Of a stretch of 64,000 nt of DNA, positions 1-9,421 are shown one piece after another. Numbering within the stretch: the stretch's first letter is position 1; every line of letters starts with the position of its first letter. The notes beneath the pieces were generated by a model. The model was not told the DNA's origin. It saw nothing but the letters and a program-made list of their open reading frames with translations, and did no database searches. Location of the stretch: NCBI GenBank assembly GCA_004331795.1, contig SJSR01000002.1, positions 682,001 to 746,000 of the forward strand, in the 5' to 3' direction. This DNA comes from Erythrobacteraceae bacterium CFH 75059 (GTDB lineage Bacteria > Pseudomonadota > Alphaproteobacteria > Sphingomonadales > Sphingomonadaceae). Made by a program: the position numbers and the translations under genes.

Positions 1-980
1 GGCGTCTTCGCTCCGGTGGTGCCGATCGGGCTCGTTTCCGTCATGCCCCAAGCATGGGCAACGTTGACACCCTGCCGCATCAGCCGCTCGATCATGAACC
101 GCGGCGCGGCGGAACCGCCGATGATCGCGTGACGTAAATCCGGCAGCGTGGCGCCGGTTGCATCCATGTGCTGGAACATGCCGAGCCACACGGTCGGTAC
201 GCCGGCGGAGTGCGTGACCCTTTCCTCCCGCATCAGGTCGCACAGCACCTTGGGCTCATTGACGGCCGAGAACACGAACTTGATCCCCGCCGCCGCACCG
301 GCCCAGGGTAGGCCCCAGCTCGCCGCGTGGAACATCGGCACCACCGGAAGCATCACCGACTGCGGGTCGGCGTCGAAGATCGCCGGCTGAAGCGCGACAA
401 GAGCATGGATGACCGTCGAGCGGTGCTCGTACAGAACGCCTTTGGGGTGTCCGGTCGTGCCGCTGGTGTAGCACAGCATGCACGGGTCGCGCTCGTCGAC
501 CGGCACCCATGCGCCTTCCTCCTCGTCCGCAATCCATTGGTCGAACTCGCCGTCGTCGAGGCAGATGTAGCGCTCGATGCTGGTCCAGCGCGGCTTCATC
601 TTTTCCACCAGAGGCGCGAAGGCGGCATCGTACAGGAGGATACGATCCTCCGCGTGGTTGGCGATGTATTCGAGCTGATCCTCGAACAGCCGCGGATTGA
701 TGGTGTGGAGGATGGCGCCAACCCCCGTGACCCCATACCAGCACACAAGGTGGTTGGCGTGGTTCATGGCCAGCGTGGCGACGCGGTCTCCCCTTGCAAC
801 TCCCGCACGCTTCAAGGCCCGCACCATCTTGCGCGCATCGGTCCTGGTGGATTGCCAGTCCGTGCGGGTGATCCGCCCGTCGGCCCAGCGGGTGACGATC
901 TCCCGGTTGCCGTGCTCGCGTGCCGCATGGTCGATCAGGTGGGTAACGGAAAAGGTCCAGTCCTGCATGCCGCCAAGCAT
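1..980 (-). CDS. Acyl-CoA ligase (AMP-forming), C-terminus cut by window edge
   Basis: Adenylate-forming enzyme that activates a fatty or methylthio-type acid to its CoA thioester. About 326 N-terminal residues are present; the rest lies beyond base 1. The AMP-binding motif YTSGTTGHPKG is intact, and the later HAWGMTETSP stretch matches the second adenylation motif. The N-terminus MLGGMQDWTFSVTHLIDHAA resembles the family around 3-methylmercaptopropionyl-CoA ligase (DmdB) and medium/long-chain ligases. The ATG at 980 was chosen because GAGGAGAG lies 4 bases upstream; an in-frame ATG at 968 is the alternative. It is 68 bases downstream of dnaE on the same strand and may be its last operon partner. 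The substrate cannot be told from sequence. Confidence 0.9.
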   Translation of the reverse strand, partial: MLGGMQDWTFSVTHLIDHAAREHGNREIVTRWADGRITRTDWQSTRTDARKMVRALKRAGVARGDRVATLAMNHANHLVCWYGVTGVGAILHTINPRLFEDQLEYIANHAEDRILLYDAAFAPLVEKMKPRWTSIERYICLDDGEFDQWIADEEEGAWVPVDERDPCMLCYTSGTTGHPKGVLYEHRSTVIHALVALQPAIFDADPQSVMLPVVPMFHAASWGLPWAGAAAGIKFVFSAVNEPKVLCDLMREERVTHSAGVPTVWLGMFQHMDATGATLPDLRHAIIGGSAAPRFMIERLMRQGVNVAHAWGMTETSPIGTTGAKT

Positions 981-1048
981 TCAACTCTCCTCATGTTTTC
1001 CGTCGCAGTCTGGCGCGCCGATCGGGACCGGGCAAGCCTCAGCGTTCT

Positions 1049-4000
1049 TCAAGCGACTAGACGCAGCTTCGCACCGCCGCGGCGCGGGGCAAGCCGCACG
1101 TCTTTCACATCCTGCAACCCGCGCACCTGGTCGAGGACATCGCTGTCGAGCGCGAAGCCGGAGCCGAGCCGCACGGTGACGCACCGCCCCGAGGCGGTCT
1201 GCAACTCGGCAAGCACCTCACCCTGCCCCGCACTCTCCTGCCGGAGAATGGCGGCAAGGCCGTGCAGGGCCGCCTCGGACGCGACCGACAGGGTGAGACG
1301 CATGGGGGTGCGGCCGGAAACCTCGGCCAGCGGGCGCGCGCCCCTGATGGTGCAGCGGGGCGGCTCGTCCGGTCCGGCGCTGTCCAGTTCCACGGTCAGC
1401 AGGAGACAGGTCCCGTCAGCGCTCCACTGCGTGAGCGGATCGACAAGCGTCTCTTCGAAACACGCTGCGCTGAACTGGCCGCTGGCATCCGAAAGGTCGC
1501 AGCGGACGAACTCGGCCCCGCGCTTGGTGCGACCGCGCCGCACTCCCTCGATCATCGCTGCCATCAGCACCGTGCCCGACTGGCCGCCGCTCAGGACCGC
1601 CGCGCTCGACTGCGCACCCTGCGCACGGGCGACGTCGCGGAATGCGTCCACGGGATGGCCCGAGAAGAAGAAGCCGAAGGTCTCCCGTTCGCGGTTCATC
1701 CGCTCGGTCCGGCTCCAGCCATCGCTGCCCTGCAGGCGCAGCTGCGCGGCCTGATGCGGCTCGGCCGCGAACAGCCCGGCCTGCCCGCTCTCGCGCTCGC
1801 GGAAGGCCGCGTCGGCATAGGAGAGCAGCTGATCGGCGTTGCGCAGCAGCAGCGCCCGGTCACCCTCGATGCTGTCGAAGGCTCCGGCGCAGATCAGCGC
1901 CTCGAGCTGACGCGCGTTCAGACTGCCGCGGGGCAGGCGGCGGAAGAAGTCGGCAAGATCACGGAACGGCCCCGCTGCGGTGCGCTCCGCCACGATGGCG
2001 TCCATCGCCTTCTCGCCGACATTCCTCAGTCCTGCCAGCGCATAACGGACGGCGAACCCTTCCTCGGTGCCTTCCACCGTGAATTCGGCTTCCGAACGGT
2101 TGATGTCCGGTCCGTGGAGCCGGATGCCCAGACGCCGCGCATCGTCGACGAACACGGCGAGCTTCTCGCTCTGGTGCATGTCAAAGCACATGGAGGCGGC
2201 AAAGAACTCCTCGGGATAATGCGCCTTCAGCCAGGCCGTCTGATAGGCAAGCAGCGCATAGGCGGCGGCATGGCTCTTGTTGAAGCCGTAGCCGGCGAAC
2301 TTGTCGATGAGGTCGAACAGGCGGTTGGCCTCGGCCATCTCGATGCCGGAAACCGCGCGGCACCCGTCGACGAAGCGCTGTCGCTGCGCATCCATCTCCG
2401 CCTGGATCTTCTTGCCCATCGCGCGTCGCAGCAGGTCCGCGTCACCCAGTGAGTACCCGGCGAGCAACTGGGCGGCCTGCATCACCTGTTCCTGGTACAC
2501 GAAGATGCCGTAGGTCTCGGACAGGATCGCCTCCAGCTTGGGATGCGGATACTCGATCGGCACCTCGCCGGCCTTGCGCCGGCCGAACAGGGGGATGTTG
2601 TCCATCGGACCGGGACGATAGAGCGACACGAGCGCGATGATGTCCTCGAACTTGGTCGGTTTCACCGCGGTCAGGGTCCGCCGCATGCCTTCCGATTCAA
2701 GCTGGAAGACGCCCACCGTGTTGCCGCTCTTGAGCAGGTCGAACACCGCCGGATCGTCGAGCGGCAGCCCGTCGAGGCTGACGTCGATCCCCCGTCGTTG
2801 CAGCAGATCCTGCGCCTTGCGCAGCACGGACAGCGTCTTCAGCCCGAGGAAGTCGAACTTCACGAGCCCGCTGCTCTCGACATGCTTCATGTCGAACTGG
2901 GTCACCGGCATGTCCGAACGCGGATCGCGGTAGAGCGGGACGAGGCGAGCCAGCGGTCGGTCGCCGATCACCACGCCCGCCGCGTGAGTGGATGCGTTTC
3001 GCGGGAAGCCTTCGAGCTGAAGCGCGAGATCCACCAGCCGCCTGACATCGTTGTCATTGTCATAGGCGCGGCGGAAGTCGGCCACGCCATTCAGCGTCCG
3101 CTTCAGTGTCCACGGGTCGGTGGGATGGTTGGGCACCAGCTTGCACAGCCGGTCCACCTGTCCGTAGCTCATCTGCAGGATCCGGCCGCAGTCGCGCAGC
3201 ACCGCGCGCGCCTTGAGCTTGCCAAAGGTGATGATCTGCGCCACGTGGTCGTGGCCGTAGCGCTCCTGCACGTAACGGATCACCTCGCCGCGCCGGGTTT
3301 CGCAGAAGTCGATGTCGAAGTCGGGCATCGACACGCGTTCGGGGTTGAGAAACCTCTCGAACAGCAGGCCGAGGCGGATCGGGTCGAGGTCCGTGATCGT
3401 CAGCGCCCAGGCAACCAGACTGCCCGCGCCCGAGCCGCGTCCGGGTCCAACGGGGATGGACTGGTCCTTGGCCCACTTGATGAAGTCGGCCACGATGAGG
3501 AAGTAGCCGGCGAACCCCATCCGCACGATCACGTCGATCTCGAAGTCGAGCCTGTCGTGATACGTCTGCCGCTCCTGCGCGTCGCTGATCCCGGCGTCGG
3601 CGAGCCGCCGCTCCAGCCCGGCGCGGGCATCCCGGGCGAGCATCTGCGCTTCGCCCTGCTGATCGCCGGCAAGGCTTGGCAGAATGGGAGCGCGGCTGGG
3701 CGGGACGAAGGCGCAACGCTGGGCCACGACGAGCGTGTTGCCGAGCGCCTCGGGAATGTCGGCAAACAAATCCTGCATCATCGGCGCCGACTTGAGCCAC
3801 GCCTCGCGGTTGGACTGCCGCCGGTCCTCGACGTCGAGATGGGTCGAGGCGGCGATGCAGAGCATGGCATCGTGCGCGCCGTGAAGATGCGGCTCGGCGA
3901 AGCTGGCCGGGTTGGTCGCCACCAGCGGGAGCGCGTGACGGTCCGCCAATGTCAGCAGCATGTCCTCCGCCGCCGCATCGACAGGATCGTTCATGCGGCA

Positions 4001-4522
4001 CAGCTCGACATACAGGCGCCCCGGGAACAGGGCGGCAAGCTCGAGCAGAACGCGCTCCGCCTCCGCATCCTGACCTTCGGCGAGGAGGCGGCTGACAGCT
4101 CCCTCGTGCGCGCCGGTCAGCGCGATCAACCCCGCGCTGCGCCCTTCCAGATCCGCGTGGGTGACATGCGGCTCATGCTCGAGCGGCCGCTCGAGATGGG
4201 CCCGGCTCACGAGTTCGCTGAGGTTCAGATACCCCTGCTCATCCTGCACCAGCAGGGGCAGGTAGTCGATCACCGGGCCGCTGCGTGCTGCATCGCCCCG
4301 CCGCGCCACGCCCAGCAACGCACCCACGAGCGGCTGCACACCCTCGGCCATGCAGGCCTTGGCGAACGGGATGGCGGCGTACAGGCCGTTGCGGTCGCAC
4401 ACAGCGGCCGCCGGGAACCCCCTTTCGCGCGCCGTGCGGGCGATCTGCTTTGGCTCGATGGCACTTTCGAGCATCGAGTAGGACGACTGGATCCGCAGGG
4501 GAACGAACGGCGCGTAAGGCAT
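1049..4522 (-). CDS. dnaE: DNA polymerase III alpha subunit (replicative DnaE1)
   Basis: Catalytic subunit of the replicative polymerase, 1157 aa, normal for DnaE1. The family-C palm signature PDFDIDF is at about residue 400, preceded by the GPGRGSGAGSLVAWAL block near 360. The thumb and fingers (VYQEQVMQ, LLRRAMGKK) and the tandem HhH/OB region follow. The N-terminal PHP domain is degenerate: the usual HSxYS is QSSYS and the TDHG motif is CDRNG, so it is unlikely to bind metals or proofread. That is normal for DnaE1 enzymes that rely on a separate DnaQ epsilon subunit. It sits at the distal end of a lolC/E-lolD-small ORF operon, an order I recall from other alphaproteobacteria. Confidence 0.98.
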   Translation of the reverse strand: MPYAPFVPLRIQSSYSMLESAIEPKQIARTARERGFPAAAVCDRNGLYAAIPFAKACMAEGVQPLVGALLGVARRGDAARSGPVIDYLPLLVQDEQGYLNLSELVSRAHLERPLEHEPHVTHADLEGRSAGLIALTGAHEGAVSRLLAEGQDAEAERVLLELAALFPGRLYVELCRMNDPVDAAAEDMLLTLADRHALPLVATNPASFAEPHLHGAHDAMLCIAASTHLDVEDRRQSNREAWLKSAPMMQDLFADIPEALGNTLVVAQRCAFVPPSRAPILPSLAGDQQGEAQMLARDARAGLERRLADAGISDAQERQTYHDRLDFEIDVIVRMGFAGYFLIVADFIKWAKDQSIPVGPGRGSGAGSLVAWALTITDLDPIRLGLLFERFLNPERVSMPDFDIDFCETRRGEVIRYVQERYGHDHVAQIITFGKLKARAVLRDCGRILQMSYGQVDRLCKLVPNHPTDPWTLKRTLNGVADFRRAYDNDNDVRRLVDLALQLEGFPRNASTHAAGVVIGDRPLARLVPLYRDPRSDMPVTQFDMKHVESSGLVKFDFLGLKTLSVLRKAQDLLQRRGIDVSLDGLPLDDPAVFDLLKSGNTVGVFQLESEGMRRTLTAVKPTKFEDIIALVSLYRPGPMDNIPLFGRRKAGEVPIEYPHPKLEAILSETYGIFVYQEQVMQAAQLLAGYSLGDADLLRRAMGKKIQAEMDAQRQRFVDGCRAVSGIEMAEANRLFDLIDKFAGYGFNKSHAAAYALLAYQTAWLKAHYPEEFFAASMCFDMHQSEKLAVFVDDARRLGIRLHGPDINRSEAEFTVEGTEEGFAVRYALAGLRNVGEKAMDAIVAERTAAGPFRDLADFFRRLPRGSLNARQLEALICAGAFDSIEGDRALLLRNADQLLSYADAAFRERESGQAGLFAAEPHQAAQLRLQGSDGWSRTERMNRERETFGFFFSGHPVDAFRDVARAQGAQSSAAVLSGGQSGTVLMAAMIEGVRRGRTKRGAEFVRCDLSDASGQFSAACFEETLVDPLTQWSADGTCLLLTVELDSAGPDEPPRCTIRGARPLAEVSGRTPMRLTLSVASEAALHGLAAILRQESAGQGEVLAELQTASGRCVTVRLGSGFALDSDVLDQVRGLQDVKDVRLAPRRGGAKLRLVA

Positions 4523-4638
4523 CGAGACGTTATGCGCGCCGCGGCCTCACCTGCCAAGAACCGTCGCCACGCAGCGCCTGCGGCCGGCTGGACAGCGGCC
4601 GTCGACCGCCGTCGCGTCTGCCCGACCCGACGCCCCAG

Positions 4639-4917
4639 CTACAGCCGGGAGGGGAAGTCCGGCCGACGCGAGACCGCCGCGATCTGCTCCGCATCGAACC
4701 GCTGATCCCCGGATTTCAGGATCGCGTAGCGTTTCTGCTCCTCCGGCGGGAGCACCATGACCTGCGCGACGAGTTCGGCAAACGTGCCGCGACGCACCGC
4801 CGTCAGGTCAGTGAGAAGGCCTTTCGACCCTTCCGCAAGATGCAGCGACGCACGGTCATCCCATTCGATCTGGTCGGCATGCAACGCGTCGTGGCTCGGG
4901 GGCTTGGTGTCTGGCAT
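4639..4917 (-). CDS. Small conserved-looking protein of unknown function
   Basis: A 92-residue acidic soluble protein with no signal peptide or membrane segment and no domain I recognise. The ATG at 4917 (MPDTKPPSHDAL) has GGAGA 4-5 bases upstream and is preferred over the longer form beginning at 4938. The middle is mostly helical in character (TDLTAVRRGTFAELVAQVM, then LPPEEQKRYAIL). It lies 38 bases after lolD and 116 bases before dnaE on the same strand, so it is probably co-transcribed with lolD. Good codon use, its own ribosome binding site and operon position support it as real. Function unknown. Confidence 0.7.
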   Translation of the reverse strand: MPDTKPPSHDALHADQIEWDDRASLHLAEGSKGLLTDLTAVRRGTFAELVAQVMVLPPEEQKRYAILKSGDQRFDAEQIAAVSRRPDFPSRL

Positions 4918-4955
4918 GAGAGTCTCCGGTTGTCCCAACGCGCTGTGTGCGCAGT

Positions 4956-5648
4956 TTATCCCTGCTCGAGCAGCCCGTTGTGCAGTCGCACGACCCTGTC
5001 CATGCGCAGGGCCAGTCGCTCGTTGTGCGTGGCGACCAGAGCGGCGCTCCCCTCGCCGCGCACCAGTTGCAGGAACTGGGCAAGCACGCGGTCGGCGGTG
5101 GCCTCATCGAGATTGCCGGTCGGCTCGTCGGCCAGCACCAGCGCCGGCCGGTTTGCAAGGCCGCGCGCGACCGCCACCCGCTGCTGCTCCCCACCCGACA
5201 GCTGGCTCGGCCGGTGACCAAGCCGCTGCTCCAGCCCGAGCGACGTCAGCAGCTCGCGGCCCCGGACCTCGGCCTCGCTGCGGGACCGGCCGGCGATCAG
5301 CTGCGGCAGGATGACGTTTTCCAGCGCCGTGAAATCCGGAAGAAGGTGATGGAACTGGTACACGAAGCCGAGATGATCGCGACGCAGCTGCGTACGGGCA
5401 TCACCGCTCATGGCCGAGGCATCGCTGCCGGCAATGATGATCTGGCCGCCAAAACCGCCCTCGAGCAGACCGACCGCCTGCAGCAAGGTCGACTTGCCCG
5501 ACCCGGACGGTCCGAGCAGGGCGACAATCTCCCCGGCCGGAATCGCAAGGTCGACGCCGCGGAGCACATCGAGGCGCTGCCCGCCCTGCTCGAAGCTCCG
5601 CGTCAGCGCCCTGAGTTCGACGACGGCTTCGCCGCGCGCCCTATTCAT
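4956..5648 (-). CDS. lolD: Lipoprotein-releasing ABC transporter ATPase LolD
   Basis: ATPase of the LolCDE complex, which extracts outer-membrane lipoproteins from the inner membrane for LolA. About 230 aa. Walker [11 protein letters not shown]-loop region [15 protein letters not shown], signature LSGGEQQR, Walker [14 protein letters not shown] and the switch His in ATHNE are all present. The [13 protein letters not shown] block is typical of LolD/MacB-type ATPases. The open frame runs on to 5723, but the ATG at 5648 ([12 protein letters not shown]) overlaps the last 8 bases of the permease gene, the usual translational coupling, and is the better start. Confidence 0.95.
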   Translation of the reverse strand: MNRARGEAVVELRALTRSFEQGGQRLDVLRGVDLAIPAGEIVALLGPSGSGKSTLLQAVGLLEGGFGGQIIIAGSDASAMSGDARTQLRRDHLGFVYQFHHLLPDFTALENVILPQLIAGRSRSEAEVRGRELLTSLGLEQRLGHRPSQLSGGEQQRVAVARGLANRPALVLADEPTGNLDEATADRVLAQFLQLVRGEGSAALVATHNERLALRMDRVVRLHNGLLEQG

Positions 5649-6882
5649 AGCGCAGCACCTGCACCGGGTCCGTCGAGGCCGCCTTGAAGGAGGGATAAAG
5701 CGTCGCAAGGAAGCTGAGCCCAAGAGCCAGCAGGACGATCAGCGCAATTTCCACGGGGTCCGTGCGCGACGGCAGGGTGGACAGGAAGCGCACCTGCGGA
5801 TCCCAGAGGTTCTGCCCCGTCACCGCGCCGATGACGGAGACGATCGACTGGCGGAAGTACAGGACGACGAAGCCCAGGACGAGCCCCGCGACCGTCCCGA
5901 TGGCCCCCACGGTGAAGCCGGTCGTGACGAAGATCTTGAGCAGGCTCCGGCGGGAGGCGCCCATGGTGCGCATGATGGCGATGTCCCGCGTCTTCGCCCG
6001 GACAAGCATCACGAGGCTCGAAAGGATGTTGAAGGCGGCCACCAGGACCATGAACGACAGGGCAAATCCCATGGCCACCCGTTCGACCTGGAGAGCCTCG
6101 AACAGGCTGGAATTGATGGTCTGCCAGTCCGACACGATGGCGCGGCCTGCCAGCTCGTTCTGCAAGGGCGCCAGAATGCGGTCGACCTGGTCGGGATTGT
6201 CGACCGACAACTCGATCATCGTCACCGCATCGCCGATCAGGAGCAGCGTCTGCGCATCGGAGAGCGGCATGACCACGTAACGCTGGTCATAGTCGTAGAT
6301 GCCCACCTCGAAGATGGCGGTGATCTGGTAGCCGATCTGCCGCGGCACGGTGCCGAACGGCGACGAGCGTCCCTGCGGATTGATGATGGTGATCGTGTCT
6401 CCCACCCTGGCGCCGAGATTCTGCGCCAGCCGCGAGCCGATCGCGACGTTGCCCGATCCGGGCTGGACCGTGGCCAGATTGCCGGCAATGACCTGCTCGC
6501 GCAGCCGCGCCAGATCCTCCGCGGTGTTGCCGCGCGCGAAGATCGCCTCGGCGCGCCCGTTGAACGTCGCCAGCAGCGGCTGTTCGATGAGCGGGCTGGC
6601 GCGGGTCACGCCCGGCGTCGCGCGCACTCTGGCGAGGATGTCCTCCCAGTCATCCATGCGGCCGCCGAAGGCCTGCACAATGGCATGGCCGTTCAGCCCC
6701 GTGATCTTCTCGAGCAGTTCGGCGCGGAAGCCGTTCATGACGCTCATGACGATCACCAGCATGGCGACAGACAGCATCACCACGCCCACGCTGATGCCCG
6801 CCACCAGCGCGATGAACGCCTCGTTTCGTCCGGGCAGCAGGTAACGCCGCGCGATGGTGCGTTCAAAGGTGGAGAGGATCAC
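5641..6882 (-). CDS. lolC: Lipoprotein-releasing ABC transporter permease LolC/LolE
   Basis: Membrane subunit of the lipoprotein sorting transporter. The GTG start at 6882 gives 413 aa, the normal length, beginning [18 protein letters not shown], the family N-terminus; the frame stays open to 7038 but that extension is unlike the family. One membrane segment follows immediately ([20 protein letters not shown]). A large periplasmic domain spans about 50-260, and three more helices lie in the C-terminal 150 residues ([20 protein letters not shown], [38 protein letters not shown]), with the FtsX-like [11 protein letters not shown] motif. Only one permease gene is present, as is common where one LolC/E-type protein serves as a homodimer. 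Divergent from purF. Confidence 0.93.
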   Translation of the reverse strand: MILSTFERTIARRYLLPGRNEAFIALVAGISVGVVMLSVAMLVIVMSVMNGFRAELLEKITGLNGHAIVQAFGGRMDDWEDILARVRATPGVTRASPLIEQPLLATFNGRAEAIFARGNTAEDLARLREQVIAGNLATVQPGSGNVAIGSRLAQNLGARVGDTITIINPQGRSSPFGTVPRQIGYQITAIFEVGIYDYDQRYVVMPLSDAQTLLLIGDAVTMIELSVDNPDQVDRILAPLQNELAGRAIVSDWQTINSSLFEALQVERVAMGFALSFMVLVAAFNILSSLVMLVRAKTRDIAIMRTMGASRRSLLKIFVTTGFTVGAIGTVAGLVLGFVVLYFRQSIVSVIGAVTGQNLWDPQVRFLSTLPSRTDPVEIALIVLLALGLSFLATLYPSFKAASTDPVQVLRYE

Positions 6883-7049
6883 GAAGGAAACGGCCCGATC
6901 AGCATACGGCGGTGCCGCTTCCTTAGGGTGGGGGCACTGCGGACGCAAGCCGGTCGGCCCGGAGCCACTTGTAATCGCGGCCCGTTGACGCCATTGCCGG
7001 TGCAGGAAACGGAACCGCGGCGCGGCGGTGTCCGCCAAGGCGAGCCCGC

Positions 7050-8522
7050 ATGATCTCGACGCACCCCTTCTGCGATCTGTCCGGCGACACGCTGCGCGAG
7101 GAATGCGGCGTGTTCGGCGTCATCGGCACCCCCGATGCGGCGGCCGTGACGGCGCTCGGTCTGCATGCGCTCCAGCATCGCGGGCAGGAAGCCGCAGGCA
7201 TTGTCAGCTTTGACGGCGCGGAATTCTACGCCCACCGGGGGCTTGGCCACGTCGCCGAGAACTTCTCCTCGCGGGAGACGCTTGCCGGCCTGCCCGGCTT
7301 CATGGCCAACGGCCATGTGCGCTACTCGACCACGGGCGGCGCAGGACTGCGCAACGTCCAGCCGCTGTTTGCCGATCTCGCCAGCGGCGGCTTTTCCGTC
7401 GCGCACAACGGCAACATTTCGAACGCGGCCGCGCTGAGAGCGGAACTTGTCGCGCGCGGATCCATCTTCCAGTCGACCTCGGACACCGAAGTCATCATCC
7501 ACCTCGTCGCCACCAGCCGCTACCCCACGCCCGTCGACCGGCTGATCGACGCGCTGCGCATGATCGAGGGGGCGTTCTCGCTCGTGGTGATGACCAAGGA
7601 CCACATGATCGCCTGCCGCGATCCGCTCGGCATCCGCCCCCTCGTCATGGGCCGGCTGGGCGAGGCGACGGTGTTTGCCAGCGAGAGCGTCGCCTTCGAC
7701 GTCGTGGGGGGCAGCTTCGAGCGCGAGGTCGAGCCGGGTGAGCTGATCGTCGTCGACGCGAACGGGGAACGTCAGTCGCTGCGCCCGTTCCAGCGCCAGC
7801 GCCCCCGCCCCTGCATCTTCGAGCATGTCTATTTCAGCCGCCCCGACTCCGTCTTTGCCGGCCGCAGCGTCTACGAAGCACGCCGCGCCATCGGCGCGCA
7901 GCTGGCGCTGGAGGCGCCGGTGGACGCGGATCTCGTCGTGCCGGTGCCCGACAGCGGCGTGCCCGCCGCGATCGGCTATGCACAGTCCTCCGGCATTCCT
8001 TTCGAACTCGGCATCGTCCGCTCGCACTATGTCGGCCGGACCTTCATCCAGCCGTCGGAAAGCGCCCGCCATTCGGGCGTCCGCCGCAAGCACAACGCCA
8101 ACCGCGCCCTTGTCGCGGGCAAGCGGATCGTGCTGATCGATGACAGCATCGTGCGCGGCACCACGAGCCTCAAGATCGTGGAGATGATGCGCGACGCGGG
8201 CGCCACGGAGATCCACTTCCGGGTGGCCAGCCCGCCGACCGCGCACAGCTGCTACTACGGTGTCGACACGCCGGAACGCTCCAAACTGCTGGCGGCGCAG
8301 ATGCAGCTCGAACCGATGCGCGCCTTCATCAAGGCCGACAGTCTCGCCTTTGTCTCGCTCGACGGGCTGTACCGCGCGGTGAGCGGGTTACCCCGGGAGC
8401 CCGGCGCACCGCGCTTCTGCGACGCGTGTTTCAGCGGCGACTACCCCACCACGCTGACCGATCTGGCCCGCCAGACGCAGGGCGACGCCCAGCTGTCGCT
8501 GCCGGTCGGACAGGCGGCCTGA
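7050..8522 (+). CDS. purF: Amidophosphoribosyltransferase
   Basis: First committed step of purine synthesis: glutamine plus PRPP gives 5-phosphoribosylamine. 490 aa. The N-terminal Ntn glutaminase follows a short propeptide: Cys19 in REECGVFGVIG is the expected nucleophile after cleavage. The PRPP site is IVLIDDSIVRGTTS near residue 370. Cysteines in PCIFEHVYF, HSCYYG and CDAC match the [4Fe-4S] ligands of the Bacillus-type enzyme, so this is probably an iron-sulfur PurF. A purine-modifying guaB lies elsewhere in the window (21965-23428). An SDR gene starts 2 bases after the stop, suggesting co-transcription. Confidence 0.97.
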   Translation: MISTHPFCDLSGDTLREECGVFGVIGTPDAAAVTALGLHALQHRGQEAAGIVSFDGAEFYAHRGLGHVAENFSSRETLAGLPGFMANGHVRYSTTGGAGLRNVQPLFADLASGGFSVAHNGNISNAAALRAELVARGSIFQSTSDTEVIIHLVATSRYPTPVDRLIDALRMIEGAFSLVVMTKDHMIACRDPLGIRPLVMGRLGEATVFASESVAFDVVGGSFEREVEPGELIVVDANGERQSLRPFQRQRPRPCIFEHVYFSRPDSVFAGRSVYEARRAIGAQLALEAPVDADLVVPVPDSGVPAAIGYAQSSGIPFELGIVRSHYVGRTFIQPSESARHSGVRRKHNANRALVAGKRIVLIDDSIVRGTTSLKIVEMMRDAGATEIHFRVASPPTAHSCYYGVDTPERSKLLAAQMQLEPMRAFIKADSLAFVSLDGLYRAVSGLPREPGAPRFCDACFSGDYPTTLTDLARQTQGDAQLSLPVGQAA

Positions 8523-8524
8523 GC

Positions 8525-9247
8525 ATGCCGGCGCAGCAGGACCGGACCGGGACGGTCGCGCTCGTGACCGGCGCCAGCCGCGGGATCGGCGCAGCGATCG
8601 CGCAGGCACTCGCCGCGCGCGGAACGCACGTCATCCTGACGGCGCGCGACAGCGCCGCGCTCGAGGCGGTCGAGGACAGCATCCATGAGAGCGGCGGCAC
8701 GGCGACCATCGCGCCCCTCGATTTGGCGCAGGCCGACGCCGTGCCGCGCCTCGCCGCCGCGGTGGCGGAGCGTTGGCGGCGCCTCGACACGCTGGTGATC
8801 AATGCGGCCTATCTGCCTCTGCTCACCGCCGTCGCCGACCTCGACCAGAAGGAATTCACCAAGGCGCTGACCACCAATGTCGTGGCGAGCCAGGCACTGC
8901 TGGCGTCCTTCCATCCCCTGCTCAGGCAGGCGGCCGCCGGGCGGGTCGTCGGCCTGACCAGCAGCGTCGGGAGCGTGCCGCGGGCCTTCTGGGGCGGGTA
9001 TGGGGCAAGCAAGGCGGCGTTCGAAATGCTTCTCGACTGCTATGCGCTCGAGACGGAGAGGCTCAGCGCGATCAAGGTGGCGATCGTCGATCCCGGTGCC
9101 ACCGCCACGGCCATGCGCACGCGCGCCTTTCCCGGTGAAGATCCCGCAACCCTGAAGAGGCCGGAGGTGGTGGGTGCGGCCGTTGCCGATCTGCTTGACG
9201 ACGACTTCGAGAACCGGCTGCGCATCCGCGTCGACGGATCGCGCTGA
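8525..9247 (+). CDS. Short-chain dehydrogenase/reductase
   Basis: NAD(P)-dependent oxidoreductase of the classical SDR fold, 240 aa. It has the nucleotide-binding TGASRGIG near residue 16, INAAYL in place of the NNAG motif, the catalytic Ser in LTSSVGS and the YGASK (YxxxK) active site. The ATG at 8525 is 2 bases past the purF stop; a longer in-frame start at 8426 would lie inside purF and is rejected. The order purF-SDR occurs in related alphaproteobacteria as far as I recall. The substrate is unknown and no purine role is implied by the sequence. Confidence 0.9.
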   Translation: MPAQQDRTGTVALVTGASRGIGAAIAQALAARGTHVILTARDSAALEAVEDSIHESGGTATIAPLDLAQADAVPRLAAAVAERWRRLDTLVINAAYLPLLTAVADLDQKEFTKALTTNVVASQALLASFHPLLRQAAAGRVVGLTSSVGSVPRAFWGGYGASKAAFEMLLDCYALETERLSAIKVAIVDPGATATAMRTRAFPGEDPATLKRPEVVGAAVADLLDDDFENRLRIRVDGSR

Positions 9248-9266
9248 GCCGGGCGTTTACCACTTC

Positions 9267-9274
9267 TTAACCTT
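9267..9274 (+). promoter_or_regulatory. TTAACCTT, possible CtrA-type half-site upstream of the PilZ gene
   Basis: An A/T-rich TTAACCTT in otherwise very GC-rich intergenic DNA, about 150 bases upstream of the PilZ start. It resembles the TTAACC half-site recognised by the alphaproteobacterial regulator CtrA. The same octamer occurs upstream of the receiver/barrel gene (34303-34310). This is a short motif, so the assignment is tentative. Confidence 0.25.
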
Positions 9275-9421
9275 TCCCGCTAATCATTCGCTAGGCAGCT
9301 TCCGTCACAAGAACGAAGCCATCGTGGTCGTGAGTACAGCCGAGGTGGAGCAGCGGCGACCGGGAACCACTCTCTTCCCCTGCATGCGCCTGCTTGTCGC
9401 CACCCTGTTCGGGGAAGTGCC

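Noticed and set aside
2543-4705. 720-codon open frame on the plus strand opposite dnaE
   Set aside because: It is antisense to conserved DnaE coding sequence, has no domain I recognise, and long antisense frames are expected in DNA this GC-rich.
5410-7053. 547-codon frame opposite lolD/lolC
   Set aside because: His/Asp/Arg-rich translation with no fold, antisense to well-conserved transporter genes.
9248-9421. Possible c-di-GMP riboswitch before the PilZ gene
   Set aside because: I could not find the conserved helices or the tetraloop-receptor core of either c-di-GMP riboswitch class.
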